Shown piece by piece: positions 35,842 to 44,512 of a stretch of 64,000 nucleotides of DNA (the first letter of the stretch is position 1; each line of letters starts with the position of its first letter). Under the pieces are notes generated by a model. The model saw nothing but the letters and a program-made list of their open reading frames with translations. It was not told the DNA's origin and did not search any database. The DNA is taken from positions 13,804 to 77,803 of the forward strand of contig NZ_DASVTO010000154.1 in the NCBI RefSeq assembly GCF_036387535.1. Reading direction: 5' to 3'. Origin of the DNA: Sphingomonas_R sp036387535 (GTDB taxonomy: Bacteria; Pseudomonadota; Alphaproteobacteria; Sphingomonadales; Sphingomonadaceae). The position numbers and the translations under genes are program-made.

Positions 35842-36930
35842 ATGCCGTCTACGAAGATCGTGCCCGTCATCCTGTCCGGCGGCTCCGGAACCCGGCTGTG
35901 GCCGCTGTCGCGGACCGGCCGCCCGAAACAGCTCATCGCGCTCACCCATGACGATACCATGCTGCAACTCACCGCCCGGCGGACGCCGCACGGTGCACGG
36001 TTCGACGCGCCGATCGTGGTGGCGGGCGCGGCCCACGCCGACATCATCGAGGAACAGCTGCGCGCGATCGGCGTCCTGCCGGCCGCGCTGATCCTGGAAC
36101 CGATGGCGCGCAACACCGCCCCGGCCATCGCGCTCGCCGCCGCCGCCGCTGACCCGGCCGCCATCCTGCTGGTCATGCCGTCGGACCATGTCATCGCCGA
36201 TCCCGACGCCTTCCGCGCCGCGATCGATCGCGCCTTGCCGATGGTGGCGGACGGCGCGCTGGCGACATTCGGGATCGAACCGGAAGGGCCGGAAACCGGC
36301 TATGGCTATATCCAGGCGGGCCCGCTGCTGGACGACGGCGTCCACGCCGTCGCGCGGTTCGTGGAGAAACCCGACCGGGCCACCGCGCAATCCTATCTGG
36401 ATGCCGGTGGCCATTACTGGAACGGCGGCATCTTCCTGTTCCGAGCGGATGCCTACATGGCGGCGCTTGATGCGCATGCCCCCGCGATCGCCGATGCCGC
36501 CCGCGCGGCGCTGACCGGATCGGCGCGGGAAGCGGGCCGGATCTTCCCCGATCCCGTCGCCTTCGCGGGCTGCCCCTCCGACTCCATCGACTATGCCGTC
36601 ATGGAAAAGGCCGATCGCGTGGTGGTGGTGCCGGTGGCCATGGGCTGGTCCGACGTCGGCAGCTGGGACGCGCTGCACCAGCTGGCCGCGCGGGACGGCG
36701 ACGGCAATGCCATCCACGGCGATGTCGTCGCGATCGATACGCGCGGCTGCCTGATCCGGACGGACGGGCCGCTGGTCGCGATGGTTGGCGTATCCGACCT
36801 GATCGTGGTCGCGACCGGCGACGCCATCCTCATCCTGCCGCGAGGCGAAAGCCAGGAGGTGAAGCGCGCGATCGCCGCCCTCAAGGAGCGCGGTCATGTC
36901 ACGCTGGATCGCCCGTTCGGTTCGGCATGA
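35842..36930 (+). CDS. manC: Mannose-1-phosphate guanylyltransferase
   Basis: 362 residues from the ATG at 35842 (GGGGGAAA site upstream). The nucleotidyltransferase signature is at the N-terminus (VILSGGSGTRLWPLSRTGRP), with the ManC-specific RPKQ-type start, MARNTAPAIA and FVEKPDRATAQSYLDAGGHY. It makes GDP-mannose for polysaccharides. The protein stops after the guanylyltransferase and beta-helix parts, so it lacks the C-terminal isomerase cupin of bifunctional ManC/AlgA. Neighbour of the sugar transferase, supporting an exopolysaccharide role. Confidence 0.94.
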   Translation: MPSTKIVPVILSGGSGTRLWPLSRTGRPKQLIALTHDDTMLQLTARRTPHGARFDAPIVVAGAAHADIIEEQLRAIGVLPAALILEPMARNTAPAIALAAAAADPAAILLVMPSDHVIADPDAFRAAIDRALPMVADGALATFGIEPEGPETGYGYIQAGPLLDDGVHAVARFVEKPDRATAQSYLDAGGHYWNGGIFLFRADAYMAALDAHAPAIADAARAALTGSAREAGRIFPDPVAFAGCPSDSIDYAVMEKADRVVVVPVAMGWSDVGSWDALHQLAARDGDGNAIHGDVVAIDTRGCLIRTDGPLVAMVGVSDLIVVATGDAILILPRGESQEVKRAIAALKERGHVTLDRPFGSA

Positions 36931-36999
36931 CGCCGGGCCCCATCGGAACGACCGTCATGACTCGCCGTTGAGCATGGCGACGGAACGGCGGTGGAGACG

Positions 37000-37950
37000 A
37001 TGATGACGAACACCAGACCACTCGGGCGCAGCGGCCTCTCGATTGCGCCGCTGGTGCTCGGCGGCAATGTGTTCGGCTGGACCGCGGACCCGGCGACCAG
37101 CTTTGCGGTTCTCGATGCATTCGTGGACGGCGGCGGCACGATGATCGACACCGCCGATGTCTATTCGGCCTGGGTTCCCGGTCACCGGGGCGGCGAATCG
37201 GAAACCGTGCTGGGGGACTGGCTGCGCCGATCCGGCCGGCGCGACGCCGTCCTGATCGCGACGAAGGTCGGCATGCTGTCCGGTCCCGGCGGAACCGGCC
37301 TGCACCCCGCCCGGATCGCCGCCGCCATCGATGCCTCGCTCCAGCGGCTCGGTACCGACCAGATCGACCTGTATTTCGCGCATCGCGATGATCCGGATGT
37401 GCCCATCGCCGACTATCTCGGCGCGTTCGATGCGCTGATCCGCGCGGGCAAGGTGCGTGCGATCGGCGCGTCCAACTTCACCGCTGCCCGGCTGGAAGAA
37501 GCCGCACGCGTCGCCGCGGCGCAGGCGCTGACCCCGTTCACGGTCCTGCAACCGCATTACAATCTGCTCGAACGGAACGACTTTGAAACCGATCTCCTGC
37601 CGGTGGTCCTGGACCGCAACATCGGCGTCGTGCCCTATGCGGCCCTCGCCAACGGCTTCCTGACCGGCAAATATCGGCGGACGGAGGACCTGACCGGCGC
37701 CCGCGGCGGACGCGTCGGCCAATATCTCGATCCGCGGGGGCGGGCGATCCTGGCTGCGCTCGATGCGGTGGCCGAACGTCATGACGCCAATCCCGCGCGG
37801 ATCGCACTGGCCTGGCTGATGGCGAAACCGGGCATCACCGCGCCGATCGCCAGCGCCAGCCGGCCGGATCAGGTGACGGACCTGATCGCGGCCATGAACA
37901 TCGTGCTGACGCCGGACGACATCGCCGCGCTGGACGCCGCCGGGGCCTGA
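37000..37950 (+). CDS. Aldo/keto reductase
   Basis: 316 residues from the first of two adjacent ATGs (GGAGACG just upstream; a GTG at 36991 is also in frame). TIM-barrel oxidoreductase with the catalytic tetrad region FVDGGGTMIDTADVYSAW, then ATKVGMLSG and the catalytic-His strand DLYFAHRDDPDVP, and NADPH-binding segments near the end (ITAPIASASRPDQVTD). Resembles the YajO/Tas-like group (MRPLGRSGL opening). Substrate unknown. Confidence 0.92.
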   Translation: MMTNTRPLGRSGLSIAPLVLGGNVFGWTADPATSFAVLDAFVDGGGTMIDTADVYSAWVPGHRGGESETVLGDWLRRSGRRDAVLIATKVGMLSGPGGTGLHPARIAAAIDASLQRLGTDQIDLYFAHRDDPDVPIADYLGAFDALIRAGKVRAIGASNFTAARLEEAARVAAAQALTPFTVLQPHYNLLERNDFETDLLPVVLDRNIGVVPYAALANGFLTGKYRRTEDLTGARGGRVGQYLDPRGRAILAALDAVAERHDANPARIALAWLMAKPGITAPIASASRPDQVTDLIAAMNIVLTPDDIAALDAAGA

Positions 37951-37959
37951 TCCTCCGAC

Positions 37960-39339
37960 TCAGTCGCCGGCGAACAGGAACGGCGTCAGTCCGCGTTCGC
38001 GTTCGTTGAACAACAGCGTCATTCCGGCCGGCGGTTCCGATCGCTGCGGGCAATCCGGCCGCGTGCAGCGGCGGCACCCCAGCCCGATCGGCGTTGCCGC
38101 CATCGTCAGATCCCGGCCGCGCGCCTGCACCAAGGCAGGCGCCAGTTCCGCGGCCACGCCCAGCCCCACCACGAATTCGGCGCGCACGCCGCCGGGTGAG
38201 CGCGTCTGCGGCCGCACCGCCCGTGCCAGCGTGAACCAGCGGCTGCCATCCTCCGGCATCACCAGCGCGGTCACGGTTTCGCCGGCGCGGTCGAACGCCT
38301 GCGCCAGCGGCCATAGCGGGCAATAGGGGCCAGCCTCCACCAGCGGGGCCGCCGATGCGCCCGCATAGCGCTTGCTCGCCTGTCCGGCGCGATCGATCCG
38401 CAGCATGAAGAAGGGCAGACCCCGGGCACCGACGCGGCTGAGCGTCGTCAGGCGGTGCGCCACCATCTCGTACCCCGCACCGAACCGCCGCTGCATCAGT
38501 TCGATGTCATAACCGGTCGCCTCGCACGCGCGCAGGAACCGGCCATAGGGCATCATCACCGCCGCCGCGAAATAGGATGTCAGATGCCGGCGGAACAGCC
38601 GCTCCCCGGCGCGGTCGGCAAAGCCGGCACCCGTCACCAGCGCGTCGATCTCCGCCTTCGCCTCCAACTGGCCCAGCTGGAACGCCGCCTGGAACGTCCG
38701 CGACGCCGGGTCCAGCACCTCGCTCAGCTGCAACTGCCGCGCATGCAGGTCCAGCCGGCGCAATCGGTCCGGCATCACGTCCACCGGCAGGATGCGGAGG
38801 CCGAGCTGGTGCCGTACGCGCAGCCGTTCCGCGATCGCGCCGTACAGGTCGCCCGCGCCCAGCCGCAATTCGTCCGCCAGCGTTTCCGCCGCGACATCCA
38901 GATCGGCGAAATGGTTGCGCCAGCGTTCGATCTCGCGACGGACCGGCGCCACCGGATCATCGGCTGCGGTCTCGCCCCCGCCGCCCATGCGATCGAACGC
39001 GCGTGCAAAGGCCTCCACCCCGGCGGGTGCGGCGGCCAGCCACTCGTCGATCTCGGTCCGGTCGATCTCCAGATCGGCGAACATCGGATCGCTCAGCCGG
39101 CGTCGCATCGCTTCGGCGCCGCCACCGGGCGCATCGGCCGCCAGCAGGCGCGGATCGATATCGAACGCATCCGCGAATTTCAGCATCAGCGCCGCCGTCA
39201 ACGGCCGCTGGTTCCGCTCCAGCAGGTTCAGATAGCTTGCGCTGATCGCCAGCGCCTCCGCCATCGCGGCCTGCGTCAATCCGCGCCCGCGCCGCAAGCG
39301 CCGCACCCGCGCGCCCGCGAAAATCTTGCGTTCCGTCAT
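37960..39339 (-). CDS. XRE-family regulator with ImmA/IrrE and DUF2083 domains
   Basis: 459 residues. Helix-turn-helix at residues ~8-62 (RRLRRGRGLTQAAMAEALAI, SASYLNLLERNQRP). A central IrrE/ImmA-like region (about 190-320) follows, with the metallopeptidase motif apparently degenerate, and a C-terminal DUF2083 module ends with the Cys cluster CRRCTRPDCPQR. This architecture is that of RamB/PrpR/ScfR-type regulators, which control propionate, glyoxylate or short-chain acyl-CoA metabolism and often bind a metal or acyl-CoA cofactor. The neighbouring genes give no clear target. Convergent with the aldo/keto reductase, 9 bp apart. Confidence 0.9.
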   Translation of the reverse strand: MTERKIFAGARVRRLRRGRGLTQAAMAEALAISASYLNLLERNQRPLTAALMLKFADAFDIDPRLLAADAPGGGAEAMRRRLSDPMFADLEIDRTEIDEWLAAAPAGVEAFARAFDRMGGGGETAADDPVAPVRREIERWRNHFADLDVAAETLADELRLGAGDLYGAIAERLRVRHQLGLRILPVDVMPDRLRRLDLHARQLQLSEVLDPASRTFQAAFQLGQLEAKAEIDALVTGAGFADRAGERLFRRHLTSYFAAAVMMPYGRFLRACEATGYDIELMQRRFGAGYEMVAHRLTTLSRVGARGLPFFMLRIDRAGQASKRYAGASAAPLVEAGPYCPLWPLAQAFDRAGETVTALVMPEDGSRWFTLARAVRPQTRSPGGVRAEFVVGLGVAAELAPALVQARGRDLTMAATPIGLGCRRCTRPDCPQRSEPPAGMTLLFNERERGLTPFLFAGD

Positions 39340-39776
39340 GCCGCCCCTCCCGCAACGATGTCGAAATGCAGACAAGCACACAATCGCACGACACCCAACA
39401 TGGATTATCCTACAGGGGACGATCGCTGCCCGGCCAACATTGTGGTATTGCTCAGGTATTGCCGTTTGCGGATCGCCGCAGCCCATCCGCGATCGCGCAG
39501 GCTTGCCGATGGCACCATCATCGATCGTGGCAGAATTGACACGAAAGACCAATTTGCTGCCACGCAGCATCTCGCTTTCTGCGCAAGCCTCCGTTAGCGG
39601 CTCTCCCACGACGCAGCCGTTTGCGGGTGCCCGTACAAAACTGTGCCCCTTCCGCAACAGTTCCGATGTATCCGCCGGATGCTGCAACCAGCGGGCGGTT
39701 TGTCGGTTTCGATGGGGGCTGCCGCCGACGGGAACTTTGGTGGCGTTGTAAAGTAGCTTGAACGGAAGGTTATCCG
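39340..39776. other. Intergenic region, 437 bp
   Basis: Divergent intergenic stretch between the XRE regulator and the outer-membrane protein gene. It must hold both promoters, but I see no convincing -35/-10 pair, hairpin or repeat; the only clear element is the GGAAGG ribosome-binding site of the next gene at its right end. Minus-strand open frames here have shadow-type composition. Confidence 0.6.
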
Positions 39777-40340
39777 ATGAACAAATTCCTCCTCGCCGCG
39801 CTCGTGGGCGCCGCCATCACCCCCGCCGCTGCCTTTGCGCAGGACGCTGCCCCGGACGGCACCGCGGCCTTCGCGCTTGAGCCCTATTTCGGTGTTCAGG
39901 GCGGCTATCATGATTTCGACAGCGACAATCAGGGTCCGCTGACCTCCAACTGCAACGCCGGTTCGGGTTGCCCCGACGGCGGCCTGGTCGAAGGCTTCGT
40001 CGGCGCCAATGTCGCGGTCGGCCCGGGCTTCGTCGGCGTCGAGGGCAATGTCGCGAAGGGCTTCAGCGGCCTGGATTGGGAATATGGCGTCTATGGCCGC
40101 GTCGGTGCGCGCGCTGGTGAGAGCGGCCTGATCTACGGCAAGGTCGGCTACCAGTGGGTCGACACCAAGGACAAGGGCAAGGACGACAACTGGGCCTATG
40201 GCCTCGGCGTCGAAGTCGGCCCGAAGGACATCGGTCTCGGCGGCCTGACCGGCAATTCGGGCGTCCGCCTGCGCCTGGAAGCGACGACCTACGACATGCA
40301 CAGCATCCGTCCGATGGCCGGCGTCGTGTTCCACCTCTGA
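39777..40340 (+). CDS. Outer-membrane beta-barrel protein (OmpW/opacity-like)
   Basis: 187 residues. A clear signal peptide (MNKFLLAALVGAAITPAAAF, cleaved near AFAQ) precedes alternating hydrophobic strands (LEPYFGVQGGYHDFD, LIYGKVGYQWVDTKD, VRLRLEATTYDMHS) and a C-terminal strand ending in ...VVFHL. The predicted topology is an 8-strand barrel, and the gene has a strong ribosome site (GGAAGG) and a strong terminator, suggesting high expression. Specific function unknown. Confidence 0.82.
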   Translation: MNKFLLAALVGAAITPAAAFAQDAAPDGTAAFALEPYFGVQGGYHDFDSDNQGPLTSNCNAGSGCPDGGLVEGFVGANVAVGPGFVGVEGNVAKGFSGLDWEYGVYGRVGARAGESGLIYGKVGYQWVDTKDKGKDDNWAYGLGVEVGPKDIGLGGLTGNSGVRLRLEATTYDMHSIRPMAGVVFHL

Positions 40341-40374
40341 TCCCGAACCGGCCTTCGGGCCAGTCGTGACGCAG

Positions 40375-40406
40375 CGGGCGCGGTCCTCACGGACCGCGCC
40401 CGTTTT
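40375..40406 (+). terminator. Strong intrinsic terminator after the outer-membrane protein gene
   Basis: 12-bp perfect GC stem (CGGGCGCGGTCC with its complement), TCAC loop, then TTTTCG. Located 35 bases after the stop codon; it would also separate this gene from the convergent peptidase gene. Confidence 0.93.
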
Positions 40407-40468
40407 CGTGTGCGCCCGTTTTCGTGTCCAGGCGGACGGAGCCGGACAACCGCCCCCTCCCTCCGCAC

Positions 40469-41794
40469 CTACCCCTTCGGCATCAGCTCCAGTGCGGACG
40501 TCACCATCGCCTCCGTTGCGGTGGCGATGGTGACGCCGGCGTCGGGCGCCCAGAAGGCGCTGTGGATCGACGGCAGCCTGGTGATGTCGCCCTTGGCCGC
40601 ATCCCACTGCGCCTGCGGCACGCCGCCCACCCAGAACAGCAGGCTCTGCACCCCCTGCTGGTCCAGGCTGAACCGGCTGAAATCCTCGCCCCCCATCTGC
40701 GCGCGCTGCTGCACCACGCGCGCGCTGCCGAACCGGCGGCCCAGCGCAGCGGTCACACGGCCGGTCAGGGGTTGGGTGTTGCGCGTCGCGGGGGTGAATT
40801 CGTCCTTTACCACCACCACCGGCATCCGATCCTCCGGCATTCCCGCCGCGATCGCCTCGCCGCGCGCGATCCGCCCGATCCCGTCGAGCAGGGTCTTGCG
40901 CACCTGCGGCGTATAGCTGCGCACCGTCAGCTGCAGCTTTGCCTCGTCCGGGATGATGTTGTGCTTGGCCCCGGCCAGGAAGCTGCCGACCGTCACCACG
41001 CCCGCGTCCTGCGCGTCGATTTCCCGCGCGACCAGCGTCTGCAACGCGGTCACGATCCGCGCCGCCAGCACGATCGGGTCCTTCGCCAGCTGCGGATAGG
41101 CGCCGTGCCCACCGACGCCCTTCACCAGCAGGTCGACGGAATCGACGTTCGCCATGGTGTAACCATCGGCATAGCCGATCGTCCCGGCGGGCAGCGCGGC
41201 GCTGTCGTGGAACGCGACCGCGAAGGCCGGCTTCGGAAACCGGCGATACAACCCGTCGTCCAGCATCGCCTTCGCACCCAGCCCGATCTCCTCCGCCGGT
41301 TGCGCCACCATCACCAGCGTGCCCGACCAGCGATCCTTCATCGCCGCCAGTCGCCGCGCGGTCCCGATCCACGCGGTCATGTGCGTGTCGTGCCCGCAGG
41401 CGTGCATCACTCCGGTGGTGGCGCCTTCGCGCGTCCGTGCGGTCACCGTGCTCGCGAACGGCAGGCCGGTCCGCTCGACCAGCGGTAGCGCATCCATGTC
41501 GGCGCGCAGCAGCACGACTGGCCCCGGACCGTTCTGCATCACCGCAACCACGCCGGTCCTGCCGACCCCGGTGGTGACCGTGAAGCCCAGCCGCTTCGCC
41601 TCCGCCGCCAGGATCGCGGCGCTGCGCACCTCCTCGAAACTCAGTTCCGGATGCGCATGCAGGTCGCGGTAGATCTCCAGCAGCTGCGGCATGTCCGCCT
41701 TCACCGCATCCGCCAGCGGATCGGCCAGCGCCGGCGCCGCCATCAGCGCCAGACACGCCGCCGCCGGCCCCATCGTCATCATCCGCATCGTCAT
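40469..41794 (-). CDS. Exported M20-family amidohydrolase / carboxypeptidase
   Basis: 441 residues. Signal peptide (to about residue 25, ending APALA), then an M20D fold: metal-binding MHACGHDTHMTAW, the acid residue in QPAEEIGLGAKAM, and the dimerisation lid in the middle. Related to IAA-amino acid hydrolases and N-acyl-amino-acid deacylases; substrate uncertain. Periplasmic location is inferred from the signal. Eleven bases downstream of the DUF4893 gene, likely co-transcribed. Confidence 0.93.
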   Translation of the reverse strand: MTMRMMTMGPAAACLALMAAPALADPLADAVKADMPQLLEIYRDLHAHPELSFEEVRSAAILAAEAKRLGFTVTTGVGRTGVVAVMQNGPGPVVLLRADMDALPLVERTGLPFASTVTARTREGATTGVMHACGHDTHMTAWIGTARRLAAMKDRWSGTLVMVAQPAEEIGLGAKAMLDDGLYRRFPKPAFAVAFHDSAALPAGTIGYADGYTMANVDSVDLLVKGVGGHGAYPQLAKDPIVLAARIVTALQTLVAREIDAQDAGVVTVGSFLAGAKHNIIPDEAKLQLTVRSYTPQVRKTLLDGIGRIARGEAIAAGMPEDRMPVVVVKDEFTPATRNTQPLTGRVTAALGRRFGSARVVQQRAQMGGEDFSRFSLDQQGVQSLLFWVGGVPQAQWDAAKGDITRLPSIHSAFWAPDAGVTIATATEAMVTSALELMPKG

Positions 41795-41805
41795 TCCCCG
41801 TCGGT

Positions 41806-42468
41806 TCAGCCCGGCACCAGTTCCATCACGTCGAACAGCGATTCCCAGCGCGGGGACGGCAGCAGCAGCCGCCAGCGCCGCGGCCCGATCCGTTCGACAG
41901 CACCCGCCATGTCGCGTTCGGGATCGCTGCCATAGGCCAGCGGCCGCCGCTCGTCGCCCAGCACCATCGTGCCCAGAAAGATCATGCGCTCCTCATCCTG
42001 CGGGTACAGCGTCCCCACCGGCCGTTGCGATCCATCCAGCTTGGCAAAAGCCAGCCGCCCGTCCGGCCCCGCCGCGGAGATGCGGCACCGGAACGCCGGA
42101 TAGGCGACATAATCCAGCATTCCCGATGCCCGCGATCCCAGCTTGATGACGCGGCAGCGATAGGCGCCCGCCGGCGGCACCGGACCGGGCAGCGCGCGGT
42201 CGGGTTGCAACAGCACGCCTTCGGCCGCGATCCGGGGGCCGGCGCTCTTGCCCGCCTGCGCCAGCGCCGCCACCAGAGCCGTCCGCCAATTGCGCAGCCG
42301 CGCGCGATCCTGCACCGTCGCCACCGCGCGCCAGGTGCCGGCCGGCAGGCTAGGGGCCGGGGCCGGAGGGGAAGCCGCCGCGATCTGCGCATCCGGTCGC
42401 GGTCCACCCGCCCCGCCGCAGCCGGCGGTCAGCCACAGTAGCGGCAGGATGGACAAGGATCGGCGCAT
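41806..42468 (-). CDS. DUF4893 lipoprotein
   Basis: 220 residues with a lipobox (LLWLTAGC) and an AGGAG site before the ATG at 42468. The mature part matches DUF4893: LRNWRTALVAALAQA at the front, RCRVIKLGSRASGMLDYVAY, then YPQDEERMIFLGTMVLGDER and RWRLLLPSPRWESLFDVMEL. The family is restricted to sphingomonads and relatives and has no known function. Precedes the M20 peptidase in the same direction. Confidence 0.88.
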   Translation of the reverse strand: MRRSLSILPLLWLTAGCGGAGGPRPDAQIAAASPPAPAPSLPAGTWRAVATVQDRARLRNWRTALVAALAQAGKSAGPRIAAEGVLLQPDRALPGPVPPAGAYRCRVIKLGSRASGMLDYVAYPAFRCRISAAGPDGRLAFAKLDGSQRPVGTLYPQDEERMIFLGTMVLGDERRPLAYGSDPERDMAGAVERIGPRRWRLLLPSPRWESLFDVMELVPG

Positions 42469-42536
42469 CGGGGCTCCTGCAGACCAACGGAGCATAACCC
42501 GATCGGCCCGCGGCGCAACCGGCGCCGTGGCGCGGC

Positions 42537-43322
42537 TCACGCCGCGGTCCAGCCTCCGTCCATCGACAGGTTCGCGCCGGTGATCGCCTTGGCGGCATCG
42601 CCGCACAGATACAGCGCCAGCGCGGCGACCTGCTCCGCGGTCACGAATTCCTTGGTCGGCTGCGCCGCCAGCAGGACGTCGTGCATCACCTGCTCGCGCG
42701 TCAGCCCGCGCGCCTTCATCGTATCGGGGATCTGGTTCTCCACCAGCGGCGTCCAGACATAGCCCGGACTGATGCAGTTGGCGGTGATGCCATGCTCCGC
42801 CACTTCCAGCGCCACGGTCTTGGTCAGCCCCGCCAGCCCGTGCTTGGCCGCGACATAGGCGGCCTTGTTCGGGCTCGCGACCAGCGAATGCGCGGACGCG
42901 GTGTTGATGATCCGGCCCCATGCCTTCGCCTTCATCCCCGGTACCGCGGCACGGATGACATGGAAGGCGGACGTCAGGTTGATCGCGATGATCGCGTCCC
43001 ACTTTTCCGGCGGGAACGCCTCGATCGGGGCGACATGCTGGATGCCGGCATTGTTGATGACGATATCCGGCCCGCCCAGCGTCGCGGCGCACTCCGCCAC
43101 CATCGCCGCGATCTGCTCGGGCCTGGTCATGTCGGCCGCGCTATACGCCGCCTTCGCCCCCGACAGCGCCTCCAGCCCCTGCCGCTCCTGCTCGATCGCG
43201 GCGGCGTCCCCAAATCCGTTGATCATCACCGCCGCCCCCTCCGCAGCCAGCGCCCTGGCATAGGCCAGGCCGATGCCCGATGTGGAACCGGTGATGAGAG
43301 CGGTCTTGCCGTGCAGGAACAT
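42537..43322 (-). CDS. 3-hydroxybutyrate dehydrogenase-type short-chain dehydrogenase
   Basis: 261 residues. Classic SDR fold: NAD motif TGSTSGIGLAYARALAAEGA, NNAG, catalytic Ser in NTASAHSLVASPNKAAYVAAK with Tyr-x-x-x-Lys, and PGYVWTPLVENQIPD near the C-terminus. The sequence around residues 90-200 fits D-3-hydroxybutyrate dehydrogenase (BdhA), which would link polyhydroxybutyrate or ketone-body use to acetoacetate. An NAD-dependent acyl reductase of another kind is not excluded. The gene is 68 bp upstream of the DUF4893 gene. Confidence 0.9.
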   Translation of the reverse strand: MFLHGKTALITGSTSGIGLAYARALAAEGAAVMINGFGDAAAIEQERQGLEALSGAKAAYSAADMTRPEQIAAMVAECAATLGGPDIVINNAGIQHVAPIEAFPPEKWDAIIAINLTSAFHVIRAAVPGMKAKAWGRIINTASAHSLVASPNKAAYVAAKHGLAGLTKTVALEVAEHGITANCISPGYVWTPLVENQIPDTMKARGLTREQVMHDVLLAAQPTKEFVTAEQVAALALYLCGDAAKAITGANLSMDGGWTAA

Positions 43323-43931
43323 GCGGGTCTCCGGGTCGAGGGAACAGACGGACCGCCCCACCCTACCGCGCGCGCGGCGCCCCCCGCAACCATGGCGGCA
43401 CTCCAACAAAGGTCACACAGGGTCCCGCCTGGACGGCGGACGGGCGGGAGCGTGTGCGATCATTGGTGTGCTCGAAGCGCCGAGCGCGGAGGATAAGCGA
43501 GGGGATCGGGGTAGGACAGCGACAGCTTGCCGATCATATCGAAGATGCGCTCTATTTTCAGGCTCTGGAGCAGATTATTGTAGGAGAAGCGTCCGCATTT
43601 GGTGGAGGCTGCGTGACAACGCGAAACATCGCCATCGCAGCGCAACATTGATCCAAGGGCGGCACAGCCTTGGCTCCAGAATTGCGCCGTCAAGCGCTCC
43701 TTGATTCACATGTTGTTCGTCGCGCCCGCGACGAGACGTTTTCACACAGCCTCGCTGGAAAGCGGACCGCCTGCATTCGGGGAGGCGGGTGGCGTTAGCC
43801 GACGTCGCGCGGCTTCCGCCTTTCTCAAAAAGGATCGTTCAGCGGGAATGGCCGGGTTTGGTGGCGGGTTCAATCGTTCGTGAAAAGCGGACGATCTAAT
43901 TTCGAGTTGTGACCTCTGCAGGAATACGGTC
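43323..43931. other. Gene-poor, lower-GC intergenic block
   Basis: About 600 bp without a convincing gene. GC falls noticeably below the surroundings in its right half. Short open frames on both strands (for example 43454-43651 on plus and 43460-43693 on minus) lack ribosome-binding sites and family signatures. The stretch encoding HIEDALYFQALEQIIVGEAS on the plus strand reads like coding sequence and may be a decayed gene, but I cannot identify it. Confidence 0.6.
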
Positions 43932-44147
43932 TCAATCGTCCTCGCGTTCAAGGCGTTCGATTTGACGATCCGTTTTCCAATATCCAAAACCTAATAGTGC
44001 TAAGAATCCGAAAAACCATAATAAAGGTTCCCACCCGTCATCCGCGAACGCTACCACAAAGTAAAAGGCGCAACTTCCAGGTCCACCGCATAATATTAGT
44101 CCGATCAAGAACAATGCGCGCTGCGCTTTAAGGACTAAGAGTGACAT
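43932..44147 (-). CDS. Small two-helix membrane protein
   Basis: 71 residues from an ATG with an AGGTGA site at good spacing. Two hydrophobic segments (about residues 10-29, ALFLIGLILCGGPGSCAFYF; and 41-56, EPLLWFFGFLALLGFGY) are followed by a charged tail (DRQIERLEREDD). Codon use is much more AT-rich than the neighbours, consistent with recent arrival or relaxed selection. No family recognised. Confidence 0.65.
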   Translation of the reverse strand: MSLLVLKAQRALFLIGLILCGGPGSCAFYFVVAFADDGWEPLLWFFGFLALLGFGYWKTDRQIERLEREDD

Positions 44148-44512
44148 ACATCACCTATATAGCTCATACCTTATTTTGAAAAGGGGGTAGGATTCCGCCA
44201 GTTGCCGTTTATCCTCCCGTCGAGCCAAAACGAGCGTTCGGATTTTCTCACAAACGAACCCATAGCGGGACAGTAGCCCGCGTGATCGAGCCGAAAGCCG
44301 TCCGAGGCATTCCTTTTCCCAAAATCTGTTCCCGATTGCTCATTCCCGAAATGGCCTGTCGGAGACGGAGAAACGGGAAAGATCGCGCTTAAAGAATGGC
44401 CGCTATCGGGAGCCCGGATCGCTCACCTGAGCGTCCGGCTGTGGGCACAAGCCGTCATGTAAAGACGATCCTGAACATCGACACCCGCCCCTTCAGCATC
44501 ACCACCCCACCC
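44148..44512. other. AT-enriched intergenic stretch, no gene seen
   Basis: 365 bp upstream of the small membrane protein and past the patatin stop. Contains AT-rich tracts typical of a promoter zone for the minus-strand gene at its left edge. No intact ORF with a ribosome-binding site, and no repeat or terminator I would defend. It looks like decayed sequence. Confidence 0.5.

Noticed and set aside
34405..36897. 830-codon minus-strand open frame crossing the sugar transferase and manC
   Set aside because: Frame runs across two unrelated genes on opposite strands; real coding evidence favours those genes.
43454..43693. Short open frames on both strands in the gene-poor patch
   Set aside because: No ribosome-binding site or recognisable domain; kept only as possible relics.
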